A stretch of DNA of 64,000 nt. Source: Patiria pectinifera (Eukaryota; Echinodermata; Asteroidea; Valvatida; Asterinidae). Shown here piece by piece: positions 37,601 through 47,189 of this stretch; position 1 is the stretch's first letter; the number at the start of each line of letters is the position of its first letter. The position numbers and the translations under genes are program-made. Where the stretch lies: assembly GCA_029964075.1 (NCBI GenBank), contig CM057142.1:31374392-31438391 (forward strand), read 5' to 3'. The notes under the pieces were generated by a model. It had not been told where the DNA came from, made no database searches, and saw only the letters and a list, made by a program, of their open reading frames with translations.

Positions 37601-40600
37601 TGAGTCCGAGTCCTTGAAAAAAGGACTCGAGTCCGAGTCCGAGTCCTTATGTATCAAATTCAAGTCGCGGTTCACCAATACTATATTAACGTTGAATCGA
37701 TTTATTTGGTGGTCAATTGGCTAGGTTAGGTTGGAATGAATCAATTGATCATTGATCAATCGGCAAGTCATTTTTGCGAGCGGCAGAACTGCGGAATTCG
37801 GTTCCACAGCAAAACCAAATCAAGGTGAAAGACATAAAATAATTGAAATAAAACACCTAAAAAAGACCCGATTTTGCCGGACTCGAGCCGGACTCGAAGC
37901 CGAGTCCTCGAGTCCTTGGGGTCCGAGTCTGAGTCCGACTCCTTGAGCAAAGGACTCGAGTCCAAGTCCGAGTCCTTGAAAAAAGGACTCGAGTCCGGAC
38001 TCGAGTCCGAGTCCTGAGTCCGAGTCCTACAACACTGGTAGTTGAGTATGCAGTCCTTCTGATTTGCAAATCACAGGCGTGTGGAAAAAGGCACACCTGG
38101 ATTTTTCTAGGCGTGTGGTTTTTCTTGGTGTGTGATTTTCTAGGTGTGTGATTCTGTGGTTCAGGGAAATTCAGGCGTGCAATTATTAACACTTCTCGGG
38201 AAGCTTTTCGGCGTGCTATGGCGTGGGGGGTGTGATCGCACGCCTCAAATCAGAAGGACTGAGTATGATAGTTCGTTTCACGTCCCATTACTGAATCAAA
38301 TCACGGAGCCACTACACAAGGATACACGACTCACCTTGTGTACAAAATGTACGGCAAGGTTTGTCTACACGCGTGATATGCCGCTTCTGCGCATAGAACA
38401 CGTTGGCACCTGTAACCAACTTTGCAGATTGTCTTATCGATTTCTCAGACAATGAAAAAGAAAGATTTTGAATGTCATTTATGAGGAATTTTTAAAATGA
38501 AAATCAGGCTACATGGGAAAACAAAATATGCGAGGAAGCTGCAGTTTACACTGCAAAGCTATAAAGCTCACTGTACATAATTGTATCTTGCTGTATTGAC
38601 GCACCGATGTGGTCGTGCGAACCTTTATGAACAATCTGAACAGCAACTTCCCAGATTTTAATTGTGGGGTTGAGTTTCCTTAACAGGTACCCATGTTTTT
38701 TGGTTTTTCAATCGGGTACCTGGTTCCCGTACTACCTGTGCGTTTATTAGGCCAAAAAAAAATAGTCGGTCTCTGGTCAGACCAAAGTTCCGGAATTGAT
38801 GCGGCGACTCGAGGTTTTTTGGGGTTTTTTTTGCTTTTTTTTTCAAGCTTGGATACAGACAAGGTGGGTACTATTTTTTGCTTTTTTGTGTTCTCATATA
38901 CATTTTGTACATTGGTGTCCTCCATAATTTGCCTTTGTGCCCTCCATCATTTGCTTTGGTGCAATTTCCCCATTCCTTGGTACAAAAATTTGAGGAGGTG
39001 CGGCAATAGAGGGCGCTGTTGTAGCTACCGCGGACAATTTGAAGAAAAAAAAAGGTTGACGCGCATGATTAAAATCGACGCGCGCGCTGACCAGAGACCG
39101 ACTATTTTTTTTTGTTGGCCTTATAGAGGAAATTGCAGGGTTGATGAAAGCAGAGTTCAGCACTATTGCTTTACATAGGGCTCGGGGCCCCTGAAAGTTA
39201 AAGTGCAAAGAGTGTGACATTTTGACGGTTTCAGATATGTTCCTGGGAAAGGTATCGAAGGAGCTATTGCCTGACCTGTTTAGGGTTATGTTGCCACTGG
39301 CCATCGACGAAGTACTTATACTGGTATTCACCCTCTGGTAGATCAAGAATGGTGGTAAAATCGCCTTGGCTGTAATAAAGGAGTAGAAAGTATATTAGGG
39401 AATCACTGAATGTTTAGCTCAGTAAGGAAAACAGTAAGAAAACAGTAAGAAAACAGTTCGGTATTTCAACCGTGCATGCGCATAATGATATGGGTCAGGG
39501 GTCATTTAGGATAACTGAACGCTCATCGAAGGCGCATGAACGCGCAGTGGGACGGGCGCACGGCGCTCGTGTGTTAATTACAAGCAGAACGGGCATCCGC
39601 GTAACGTCACGTATCATCACATCAGCGATTTTATCCCGAATTAGCTTTGACCTGGACTACTTCATCGCGATACTGAACTAGCTTATTGTCGAGTGCCTTG
39701 AAATCAGGTTATTATTACTAGACAAAACAGTACCAATTTCCTGGTAATGCTGAACAGTTAGCAGAAAAGATGTACTAACTATAGCAAGAAGTATATTACA
39801 GGCATGCAACTGGGAATTTAGAAAAAAACGAGGAAACTCCAAACCACACAAGACTTTGTATAGTATTTTTCAATCTGTAACATTCTGGCATTTATGAGAA
39901 GTAAAAGAAGAGGAAGTCAGCTGATCCGAGGAAACGTTGCTTGCCTGTATTTAAAAGCACACTGCATAGGCAAAACCCTGCTAGCCCGTAAGTTTGCATT
40001 CTTATGTTGTTATACAGGGTGAGTAAATAAAAACCCGAAAACCCAATATCGGGACCATTATTTTAGTGAAGTTCTGCATGTAGCACTTTCAAAATCTAGG
40101 ATATGAAAGCCCAATTCATAAGCTTTCTTTTAGTACAAGAATCATTCAAATCACTAATGTAGTTTTCAAGTTACGGAGTTTTAAACACAACCGCCGTTTT
40201 AAGTTCTGTACACGGATCACAAAAAAATTAAGTGTTCTTTCAGCAAAATGAAAACAAATCACATAAGGATGTGTGTGAATTGTTTTTGTTTTGCTGAAAG
40301 AACGCACACCTTTTTTGTGATCCGTGGGCAGAACTTTAAAACATTGGTTGTGTTTGAACCTCCGTAACTTGAAAAGTACATAAGTGATTTGCATGATTCT
40401 TGTACCAAAAGAAAGCTTATGAATCGGGCTTTCATATCCTAGATTTTGAAAGTGCTACATGCAGAACTTCACTAAAACAATGGTCCCGACATTTGGGTTC
40501 CTTTTTTTTTTTTACTCACCCTGTATTATTTTCAGCAAGTTAGTGTGCTATTTGCACAGCTGCTGGGTTCCATTAAATGGAAGGATGAATTGGCAACAAA

Positions 40601-42812
40601 TTCTGAGTGCCGTCACATTGGGTCCAGGTTTTAAAAGAGTTGTGAAACTTTCAAACTACCAATTTTTGGAAATCTTCGGTCGTACCTTTTATTGAGCGGT
40701 ATTTTACTCGCCCAATGATTGAAGGAGCCCGATATGAAGACATTTTTACCACCTCCCTCCCACTTGAAGACAACCGGCGTGTGCTTGCTCTCCATGCCCG
40801 GCGATTCCATCATTTTCACCCTCATTCTCTGATCTGGTATCTCCCCTTGTCGATTCAGCATTTCCTGTGCGCGTAACATAATACGGTATTGCCAACGCTT
40901 TAGGGAGTATTGCCCACTTGTTTTTGTAAAACAAAATTACACTGTTGTAGTGAAAGCAGCCCTGATGACTAGTCGTGCCTTTTGGCAGAATATATTGTGG
41001 CCAAACAAAAGCTGTGAACAGCTACAAGAAGAATTCACAAATATAAAAGCAAAAAATAAAATTTCAATCTTGATGGCTCAAAGTAGATGCATTGGCTTCA
41101 GCTATGGTTGCAGTTAATTAACCCTAACTCCCTAGCATGATTTACCAGGAACCATACCCATCCTGGCAAATTCCAACACCATATGGGAATCTGCACACAC
41201 ATGACTTTTGATTCTGGAGGTGTGCCAACCCGATGTAAAAGACTGTCAGTTTAGGGGTACTGTACCCATCCTGACAGATTCCAACAAAACATGCCGTTGG
41301 GGTTTGATGGGTCGAGTTCTGTTAGGGTTAAGCACCAATGCACCAATAGGGGAGTCAGGTTGGCGTAGCGGTACTTTCCTCGCCTTCCACCGCTGTGACC
41401 CAGGTTCAAATCCCGCCTGGGTCAATATGTGGATTGGGTTTTCAGTCCCTACCTGATTCCGTTTTTGGGAAGAATAATCTTCTCTTTTTTTCCCCTCCTC
41501 TCCCTAACTAAAAAATTTCTTCACTTTGTCTTTCTTTTTGGGGGGGGAGGGAGATCAGATTCACTGAATGGGCTGAAAATAAAAGTTAAAAAAATAATAA
41601 ATAAATGCCATAGGAATTGATGAGTGATATTCAGTTTTTATATTAAGGCATTAAACATTCCAGTTAGAATTCCATGGAGAAATGAGAAGTCTTTGTAAGT
41701 ACAGTGGAGCGCCGCTATAACGAACATCCTTGGATCCACAGAAAGTGTTCGTAATAACGATCGCTCAGTGCAGCGATTTTGAACCGCCGATACCCTCTTT
41801 TGACCAATAGTGAACTGGCTTTTCTCACGAGTGGTTTTCCCTTCTATTCCTTGGGGAAATAATAGCCATCTATCGCTCTTCAACATTCAAACACGATGTA
41901 TCTATGGGTCGTTTGATGTTCGGAAATTAAAAGTGGCCCAAATAGTGTTTAATACATCAACTGGTAGATTTTTGTAAATCTGTTGACTTTTTTCAACAAC
42001 AATGTTCGGTACGTTTTGTACATTAAAACCGGGAGCCAAGGATGACGTTCGGTATAGCCGAATGTTCGGTATAGCGGTGTTCGGTATAGTGGCATTCCAC
42101 TGTAGTAAACGACAGTTGCGTTTGAATTCCTGAATTCCTTTTGATCTCTCCTGTTTTCAAATGGAACCACTCTCTGAATCCTACCAGACCAAATGATAAA
42201 ACAACATCTTTTAATCCCCTAGGGGCTTTTCCCTAAGAAGCCATCCGCAATCCTGCACAATCCTCCAATTCCCACAATGTAAAAATTGGATTCGGCCTCA
42301 ATCCTCCAAATTCATTTGTTGTTTCTTGAATTTGTTCAGTGGAGGGGTGACCATTGCGTCAATCCTTCAAAATCCTCCAACAATCACTGTTAATGGGTTG
42401 AGGCAGTGTTGATGACATTCAGAAGCAGTGCGGATGATATCGAGCATAATGCAGGGCTCAATTATGCATGGCTCGACATAAACAGTGTAGGGTGCAGCCT
42501 AAGAACTAGCCGCAATGCATCCTCCAAAATTAAGCCATTAAGCCTCAATCCTCCAAAATCCTCCAAAACTGCCTGGAGGATTTTGGAGGATTTTGGAGGG
42601 TTGAGGAAGGTAAGGGTTAACAGCAGGAAATGCTGTCTAAGACATGCACCTACCTTCAAGGTTCCCGGGGGAAGGTCCAGGCTATCATCCATAGATGCCT
42701 GCTGGAGTATTCCACCCTTGCCATGGAAGTCAAACGCATTTGGGTTTTCCTTCGTCGGTGACAAGGGTCCCCCGGACTCCTTCCCTTCTCTCTTTCCGCT
42801 GGTGTTTCCCAT
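34535..42812 (-). CDS. PRKAB1: AMP-activated protein kinase beta subunit (complete, 7 coding exons)
   Basis: The regulatory, scaffolding subunit of AMPK, a cytosolic and membrane-associated energy sensor. Exons in transcript order: 42654-42812, 40686-40864, 39276-39369, 37225-37342, 35917-36050, 35476-35544, 34535-34612. All introns are GT-AG, phases agree, and the total is 276 aa (human beta-1 is 270). MGNTSGKR gives the N-myristoylation glycine. Residues about 80-165 are the CBM48 glycogen-binding module, with W104, K131, W138 and N155 matching the human carbohydrate contacts W100, K126, W133 and N150. Residues from PPFLPPHLL to YVTTLLYKPI form the C-terminal domain that binds the alpha and gamma subunits. 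Probably the single invertebrate beta; beta-1 versus beta-2 is not meaningful here. Confidence 0.96.
35476..35544 (-). CDS. PRKAB1: AMPK beta exon 6
   Basis: Acceptor atttttcag, donor gtacag, phase 0 on both sides, 23 codons: YEPTLLPEPNHVMLNHLYAL plus SIK, almost identical to vertebrates. Confidence 0.97.
35917..36050 (-). CDS. PRKAB1: AMPK beta exon 5: start of alpha/gamma-binding domain
   Basis: Acceptor ttgccctag, donor gtaagg, phase 1 to 0. It encodes LSGSPPGKYGQEIPTRE and then PPFLPPHLLNVLLNKD, the conserved start of the C-terminal domain. Confidence 0.95.
36143..36530. repeat. Dispersed repeat family D2, copy 2
   Basis: A diverged copy of 6825-7235 in the same orientation, with the palindrome gatggtcagccgaccatc near 36312. 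It lies in the AMPK beta intron between exons 5 and 4. Confidence 0.7.
37225..37342 (-). CDS. PRKAB1: AMPK beta exon 4
   Basis: Acceptor tttcatctag, donor gtaagt, phase 0 to 1. It encodes PTRNNEFGATNNVLSVNKTD and FEVFEALAIDSS. A second AG a few bases downstream would break the frame, so the upstream AG was chosen. Confidence 0.9.
37498..38037. mobile_element. hAT non-autonomous element (540 bp) with perfect 8-bp target duplication
   Basis: Ends CAGTGTTGTAG and CTACAACACTG are inverted repeats. The 8 bases gtagttga occur immediately before (37490-37497) and after (38038-38045). The interior has gagtcc-type tandem repeats at both ends, with unique sequence at about 37650-37870. No transposase. 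It lies in the AMPK beta intron between exons 4 and 3. Confidence 0.92.
37505..38030. repeat. gagtcc simple-repeat arms
   Basis: Runs of gagtccgagtcc, broken by ttgagcaaaggactc, occupy about 37505-37655 and 37875-38030 inside the hAT element. The two runs are inverted relative to each other, so they could form a hairpin in RNA. Confidence 0.85.
38750..39120. mobile_element. PIF/Harbinger-like MITE (371 bp)
   Basis: Flanked by TTA at 38747-38749 and 39121-39123. About 30 bp of inverted ends: GGCC, A-rich tract, then tagtcggtctctggtcag on the left, mirrored by ctgaccagagaccgacta, T-rich tract and GGCC on the right. A 3-bp TWA duplication with G-rich ends is typical of Harbinger elements. It lies in the AMPK beta intron between exons 4 and 3. 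Confidence 0.78.
39276..39369 (-). CDS. PRKAB1: AMPK beta exon 3: second half of glycogen-binding module
   Basis: Acceptor tattacag, donor gtcagg, phase 2 to 0. It encodes DFTTILDLPEGEYQYKYFVD and GQWQHNPKQ. The split first codon is AGC, the serine equivalent to human Ser108. Confidence 0.94.
39799..39946. mobile_element. MITE family M1, copy 2 (inverted relative to copy 1)
   Basis: Starts CAGGCATGCAACT and ends GTTGCTTGCCTG, about 148 bp, with the same interior as the 3111 copy in the opposite orientation. It lies in an AMPK beta intron. Confidence 0.85.
40011..40526. mobile_element. 516-bp foldback element
   Basis: Two arms of about 245 bp are near-perfect inverted copies, from TACAGGGTGAGTAA at the left to TTACTCACCCTGTA at the right, around a short centre near 40265. 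The TACAGGGTG end and TA-rich flank (tta on both sides) resemble mariner-type MITEs. It lies 160 bp from the donor of AMPK beta exon 2. Confidence 0.92.
40686..40864 (-). CDS. PRKAB1: AMPK beta exon 2: first half of glycogen-binding module
   Basis: Acceptor cgcacag, donor gtacga, phase 0 to 2. It encodes HTPVVFKWEGGGKNVFISGS and then FNHWASKIPLNK. W104 corresponds to human W100. Confidence 0.95.
41122..41327. mobile_element. TTAA-flanked MITE (206 bp)
   Basis: TTAA at 41118-41121 and 41328-41331, with ends CCCTAACTCCC and GTTAGGG. An internal repeat acccatcctg.ca.attccaaca occurs twice. Piggybac-like target site. It lies in AMPK beta intron 1. Confidence 0.6.
41345..41440 (+). repeat. tRNA-derived SINE head
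   Basis: tcaggttggcgtagcggtac (box A region) and caggttcaaatcccgcc (box B) are followed by cagtccctacctgattcc. A degenerate relative sits at 54340-54450 (gaccctggttaaaaatcc, tcagtccctgctt). Confidence 0.65.
42215..42616. mobile_element. aatcctcc-family TTAA element, copy 1 (402 bp)
   Basis: TTAA at 42211-42214 and 42617-42620. It contains gtggaggggtgaccattgc, gttgaggcagtgttgatgac, repeated aatcctccaaaatcctcc, and an inverted aggattttggaggatt at the right, ending ggtaaggg. Matches 51866-52269 in order and length. Its right end lies about 35 bp inside AMPK beta intron 1 from the exon 1 donor. Confidence 0.72.
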
Positions 42813-42853
42813 GCTGCCAAACTTGCAAGTGTCTCCCCAAAACTACGATCGCC
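42654..42853 (-). CDS. PRKAB1: AMPK beta coding exon 1 (myristoylated N-terminus), with 5' UTR part
   Basis: The ATG is at 42812-42810; coding runs 53 codons to a gtaggt donor (phase 0). MGNTSGKREGKESGGPLSP matches the vertebrate MGNTSS start. A plausible acceptor (acttctgaaccag) ends at 42854, so the first 41 bases would be 5' UTR and an upstream non-coding exon should lie in 43-52 kb. Confidence 0.88.
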
Positions 42854-44320
42854 CTGGTTCAGAAGTAAAAAGAAATTACATTGAGAAGTTCAATAGAAAA
42901 CAGGCAATACGTATACAGGGTATTATTGGTCATCTTCAAACAAGGTAAATTTTGAGTACTGTTTTATAGCTTTAATATGCTATCCTAGTCCAAAAATTTG
43001 GGACTCTCAATACTGTGTATGAGAGTCCCAAAACTTAAGGTATTGAAAACATGCAAAACAAGAGATTAGACTGGCACCTAAATACAACAGTCCAACACAG
43101 CTTCAGTACTGCATCAATCAACCATGCCAAAAGAATTTAAGAAACATGTGGCATGAAGCGGGGTCTAGTCTCAATTTACAACACATTTCTCCATAGTCAA
43201 GCCACCAGACTATTGACACTGAATGAAGAGGTCAGTCTTTTCAAATAGTTGGACCATGGTTGGACATGTACCAGTCTAGTATTTAGCCCCATTTTGAAAT
43301 CAATTGACTTCCCTCTCATGTGCAAAATATCTAAGAAAAGTCTCCTTTAAAAATTGAATTGAGTCTGCAAACTTGGTTGGTGAAATACTGAGGACATTTT
43401 CTTTGTCCCAGTGGATTTTTTGGAGAAATTTGCTGGCTAAGCTGTGAGTAAAGTGTGGCTGATTTAGTTTTGCACATTTCAGGGCACTCCAGAGCCCTGT
43501 CTGATGCTATCCATGCCAGTAATGCTGGATGTCATTGGCATACTGCAGGGCAGACAGTTGCTATTAAAATGAAAGAGAAGTCGGACAACTCGTTCATCCT
43601 CATTTCGCTTTTCCTTTGTGACCTGGTGACTTGTAGTTGTGCTGCTACCGCTACGTCAACCTGACTCCCACACCTGTCATTGTTCTAGGAAGGAATTCGT
43701 GCTATTTTATTTAGCATCAACGAAGTGTCAAATTTACATTTGCACAGGATCTGTCGTAGGACTAGTCCATTATGCGTGAAGAGATTCACTGATTACTTTG
43801 ACAAGACCCCGCCTCTTGACTTCCTAGATTTTGACCAATCAGCGGGCGCTTTCTACATCGAGTCTTCGGTCATTCACCCGTGGAGCGTCATATATACAAT
43901 GGATAAAAAAAGGTGTCACATGCTCTGTATCATGTTACCCGATATTACAAAACACTGCATTCGATTGACCAATCAAACCATTTAGTCCTGATTTACGAAT
44001 GAAATGAAGTCATGATTTAGTAAAGTCGACTCCGATTGGCTGGCACGCAACTTGCATATATCTACATGTCTAGACATTCTCAGAGGTTAGAAAGAAGGTT
44101 GCAACCTGATGCTACTTTGGCAGTTTGTGTTACTACAAAGTCTATGGAGAGTCAAGCAAATTTTCCTAACAAAATTGGAAATGTTTTTCAGTCCCAGATT
44201 CATGTCTTATCGTCATTTTTGCAATGACTGACCTTGATGATATATGAAGAGAAAAAACAGCATCAGGTTGCAACATTCTTTCCTCCAATTTCGTTAGAAA
44301 ATACTTTGAAAGTGCACTGA
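42854..44320. other. Region upstream of AMPK beta exon 1
   Basis: No coding exon supported. ORFs here are short and without recognisable domains. The AMPK beta 5' UTR exon and promoter should lie somewhere in 43-52 kb; I cannot place them. Two caaagtctatggagag blocks (near 44136, and inverted near 44690) belong to a short dispersed repeat. Confidence 0.4.
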
Positions 44321-44713
44321 ACTCTCGGCGATCATGTAGTGTAGGGCCCCTGTTTTCTTTTGATCAAATTAGAGTCAAAAATGTTTTTTATTGCTCAAAA
44401 ATCACCTTTACACTCAAAAGCAGACTTTTCTCAATTCTAATGACACCCGTTTTGCAATTTTGAACAGTTTCTTGGGGTAGAAATCACGATTTTCCTGCGC
44501 GGTTTGTGCCATGCACGGCTTAAGTTACGGTTTACCCCCAACATTTCCCTAAAAAAAAATCAAAACCCTGCTCTCTATCTATGACATACCTGTTTATTGA
44601 GAATGTCGCCAACTAGTTTAGTCGGTCTAATAATTTTAAAGTGGATTTTGTTCCCTTATACCATGGAGGAATACTAGGAACTGGGCCCTACACTACACGA
44701 TCGCCGAACTCTC
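44321..44713. mobile_element. TIR element (about 393 bp)
   Basis: The left end cggcgatcatgtagtgtagg and right end cctacactacacgatcgccg are inverted with one mismatch, extended by gggccc and ctctc. The interior has no ORF. Target duplication not evident. Confidence 0.7.
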
Positions 44714-46926
44714 CATAGTCTCATAGACTTTGTACACAACCAAGTGGCGGCGCCATCATGGCATGAAGCAGCAAACGTATTTTCATGCAGAGCAAAAAAG
44801 TGCCTTTTTTTACTTACAAAATATGATCGATCTGCTCCTTCTCTCAAAACAAATATCCACATGCAAGCTTCTAAACGCATTAAATATACCAATGAACCTA
44901 CCTGCGAAAGTTTGGTTGGACAATTTAGGGAGAAATCACTTAATTCCAACTGTATCGATACATGTTGATGTTGTCCCTCTCTCAAGATTATCAGTTGACC
45001 TCTTCATGGGCACGGTGACCTGATGGAGGGACTGGGAACTAGTCTATGGAAGTTGATTATTAATTTTTATCGATATCACTTTATTTCGTATCTAAAATTA
45101 GTGTATTAAGCACAAAGAAAAGAAAAATACACAATTGTATATATATATTTATGTATTTCACGCTTCCTTTCCGCTGTAATTCAGCTTTTTCCAGATGCTC
45201 TCGGGACCTCCCCAACCTACGCTAGCCCCACCCCCTTGCTTGCGCTTGCTGGGATTAGACTGGTTTCCGCCCCAAGAAAAATCAATTGAAAATTGAGGGA
45301 CAGGTCTAAACCACGCCGCGCGTAAATTTTCTGTGATAACGCAAGGAGAAAATTGTAAACAAACCGGTTGGGGAAGGAAAACCTGCAGATAAATCAAGCC
45401 CTGAAATGTTCTCAGAAAGGCTAGGGCGGTCTACGAATTGAGCCGTGCTATTCAAAAACTTTATACAGGTAGGATATTGAGCTTTTCCCATTCCACAGTG
45501 GGAGTTTTTGGTCCAAAAATTTGCAAGTTATGCACGGCCTACCTCCATGGTTTATGTAGTAGTCTGCGGATGCGGGGCGGGGCCACCTCTTGTATTTTGT
45601 TTGTTACTCAGGAGGTTTATTGGAGGGGGCCGGGGAGGGGGCGTGCCTGAGGCGTGCTGGAGCTTATTTCGCTCAACTTTCTCGGGTAAAAGTGTAGTTA
45701 TTACTACTATGACCTCTTTCTAAATAAGAAAACGAAAATACACTTTTATGTTTTGCAATGAAACCAGCCAGGAACTTAGGAAGTCACTTTGTGTTATTTA
45801 TATGACCAACTTGACTAAGTTACAAAGTAGGATTTACAGCTGGGCTGGGATTTTTTTTTTTATTGGGGACATCTGGATAAAAAAATCCACAAGCATCTCT
45901 GGAAAGCTTTGCAGTTCTCTGTGTAATAAATTGTAAATAAGCCAAGTAAATAAAAACACCAGAGGATATTCCGGGGGTTTTCAAAAAGAGCACGAGGGCC
46001 TTTTTGTTTTGTTTTTATTGAAAAATAAGCTAAAAAAATAGCCAAAAAAAGAGGTCCTTTTTTATTTGACAATACTTTCTGGGCACTAGTTGTCTACTAG
46101 TTGATTTAGTTGATTTAAAAAAAAGGTTAAAAAAAAATTGATGCAGCCTCAAAAAAGGAAGCGGGCGGGGACGATGAACTGGTATTTGTTTTTACTTGGC
46201 CTAAGTTGCAGCATGGATTACAAAAGGTTATAGTGGTGTTCCCTAATGTGACGTACTTCAATGTCCCCCCCCCCCCCAACTATCCCCATGCAGTGTTGCC
46301 AAATTTCTTTGTTGACAAACCTTAAATTCATTCAGTCAAATACTGGTCCTTTTACCATAATAATGCTTGCTTTTGTGAACAATTTCAGTGTCATGAAATC
46401 GAGTCCAAAATTCAGAAACGGTAGCGTCCAGAAATTTGGCACAAATCGGCTGTGTTCCCTAACGTTGCGCGCACTTAACAAATTTCGCAAAATCCCAAGT
46501 TCACATTTAAGAATTTCTTTAAAGTTGAAAAACAACATCTCTATTCACATACCCAACTAGAAGTTTGTCAGAAAATTCTTTTCTTATTTTGGGGCGCATT
46601 TTTAAAGGGTTCACAGTGCACTTCAAAATAAATTCGGGAAATCATTCCAAAATAAATGTCCCTGCTAACTTTGTAACGGGTAGGTAAACTCAAGATTTAT
46701 GAACGTGAATGTCTAGAGCCTGATGAACTGTCACATACTGTAAAAATTTCAGGTAAAACTTTATCTCTAGCAAGGCACTAAGGTCAAAAATGAAAGTGCA
46801 TCACGTGAGGGCACATCAACAATGTATTTTGTCTCTGGGTTGAACATCCATCATTGAACACCTTAATAGATGCAGATATTATTATTCATAAGACAACCCC
46901 CAGCATTCTGCCATTCCACTGAAACC
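44714..46926. other. Intergenic DNA, nothing recognised
   Basis: Contains an AT-rich stretch (45050-45150) and two GC-richer patches (45190-45330 and 45560-45660) with several CpGs that could be promoter sequence for AMPK beta, but there is no decisive motif. Long A and T runs occur at 45840-46140. Confidence 0.35.
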
Positions 46927-47181
46927 CAGGGGCGGATCCAGGGGGGGGGGGCAACGGGGGCCATGGCCCCTCCCAAAACGAACAAAACGACAGGCACTGC
47001 GTACACCACCAACTTTTCCTCAAAAAAATTGGTTAAAGTGGTCAGAAATTGCCTCAGATCGCACCACAGGGCATCTAGAATCCAAAAAAATTTGGGGCCC
47101 TTAAGTGGGCCCCGAACCCCTCGTAATTTTTGGGACCCACTTTTTGGGCTCCCCAAAAATTATGTTCTGGATCCGCCCTTG
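46927..47181. mobile_element. hAT MITE (255 bp) with perfect 8-bp target duplication
   Basis: Ends CAGGGGCGGATCCAG and CTGGATCCGCCCTTG are inverted with one mismatch. ctgaaacc stands directly on both sides (46919-46926 and 47182-47189). 8-bp duplication and CAGGG ends are hAT features. No transposase. Confidence 0.93.
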
Positions 47182-47189
47182 CTGAAACC

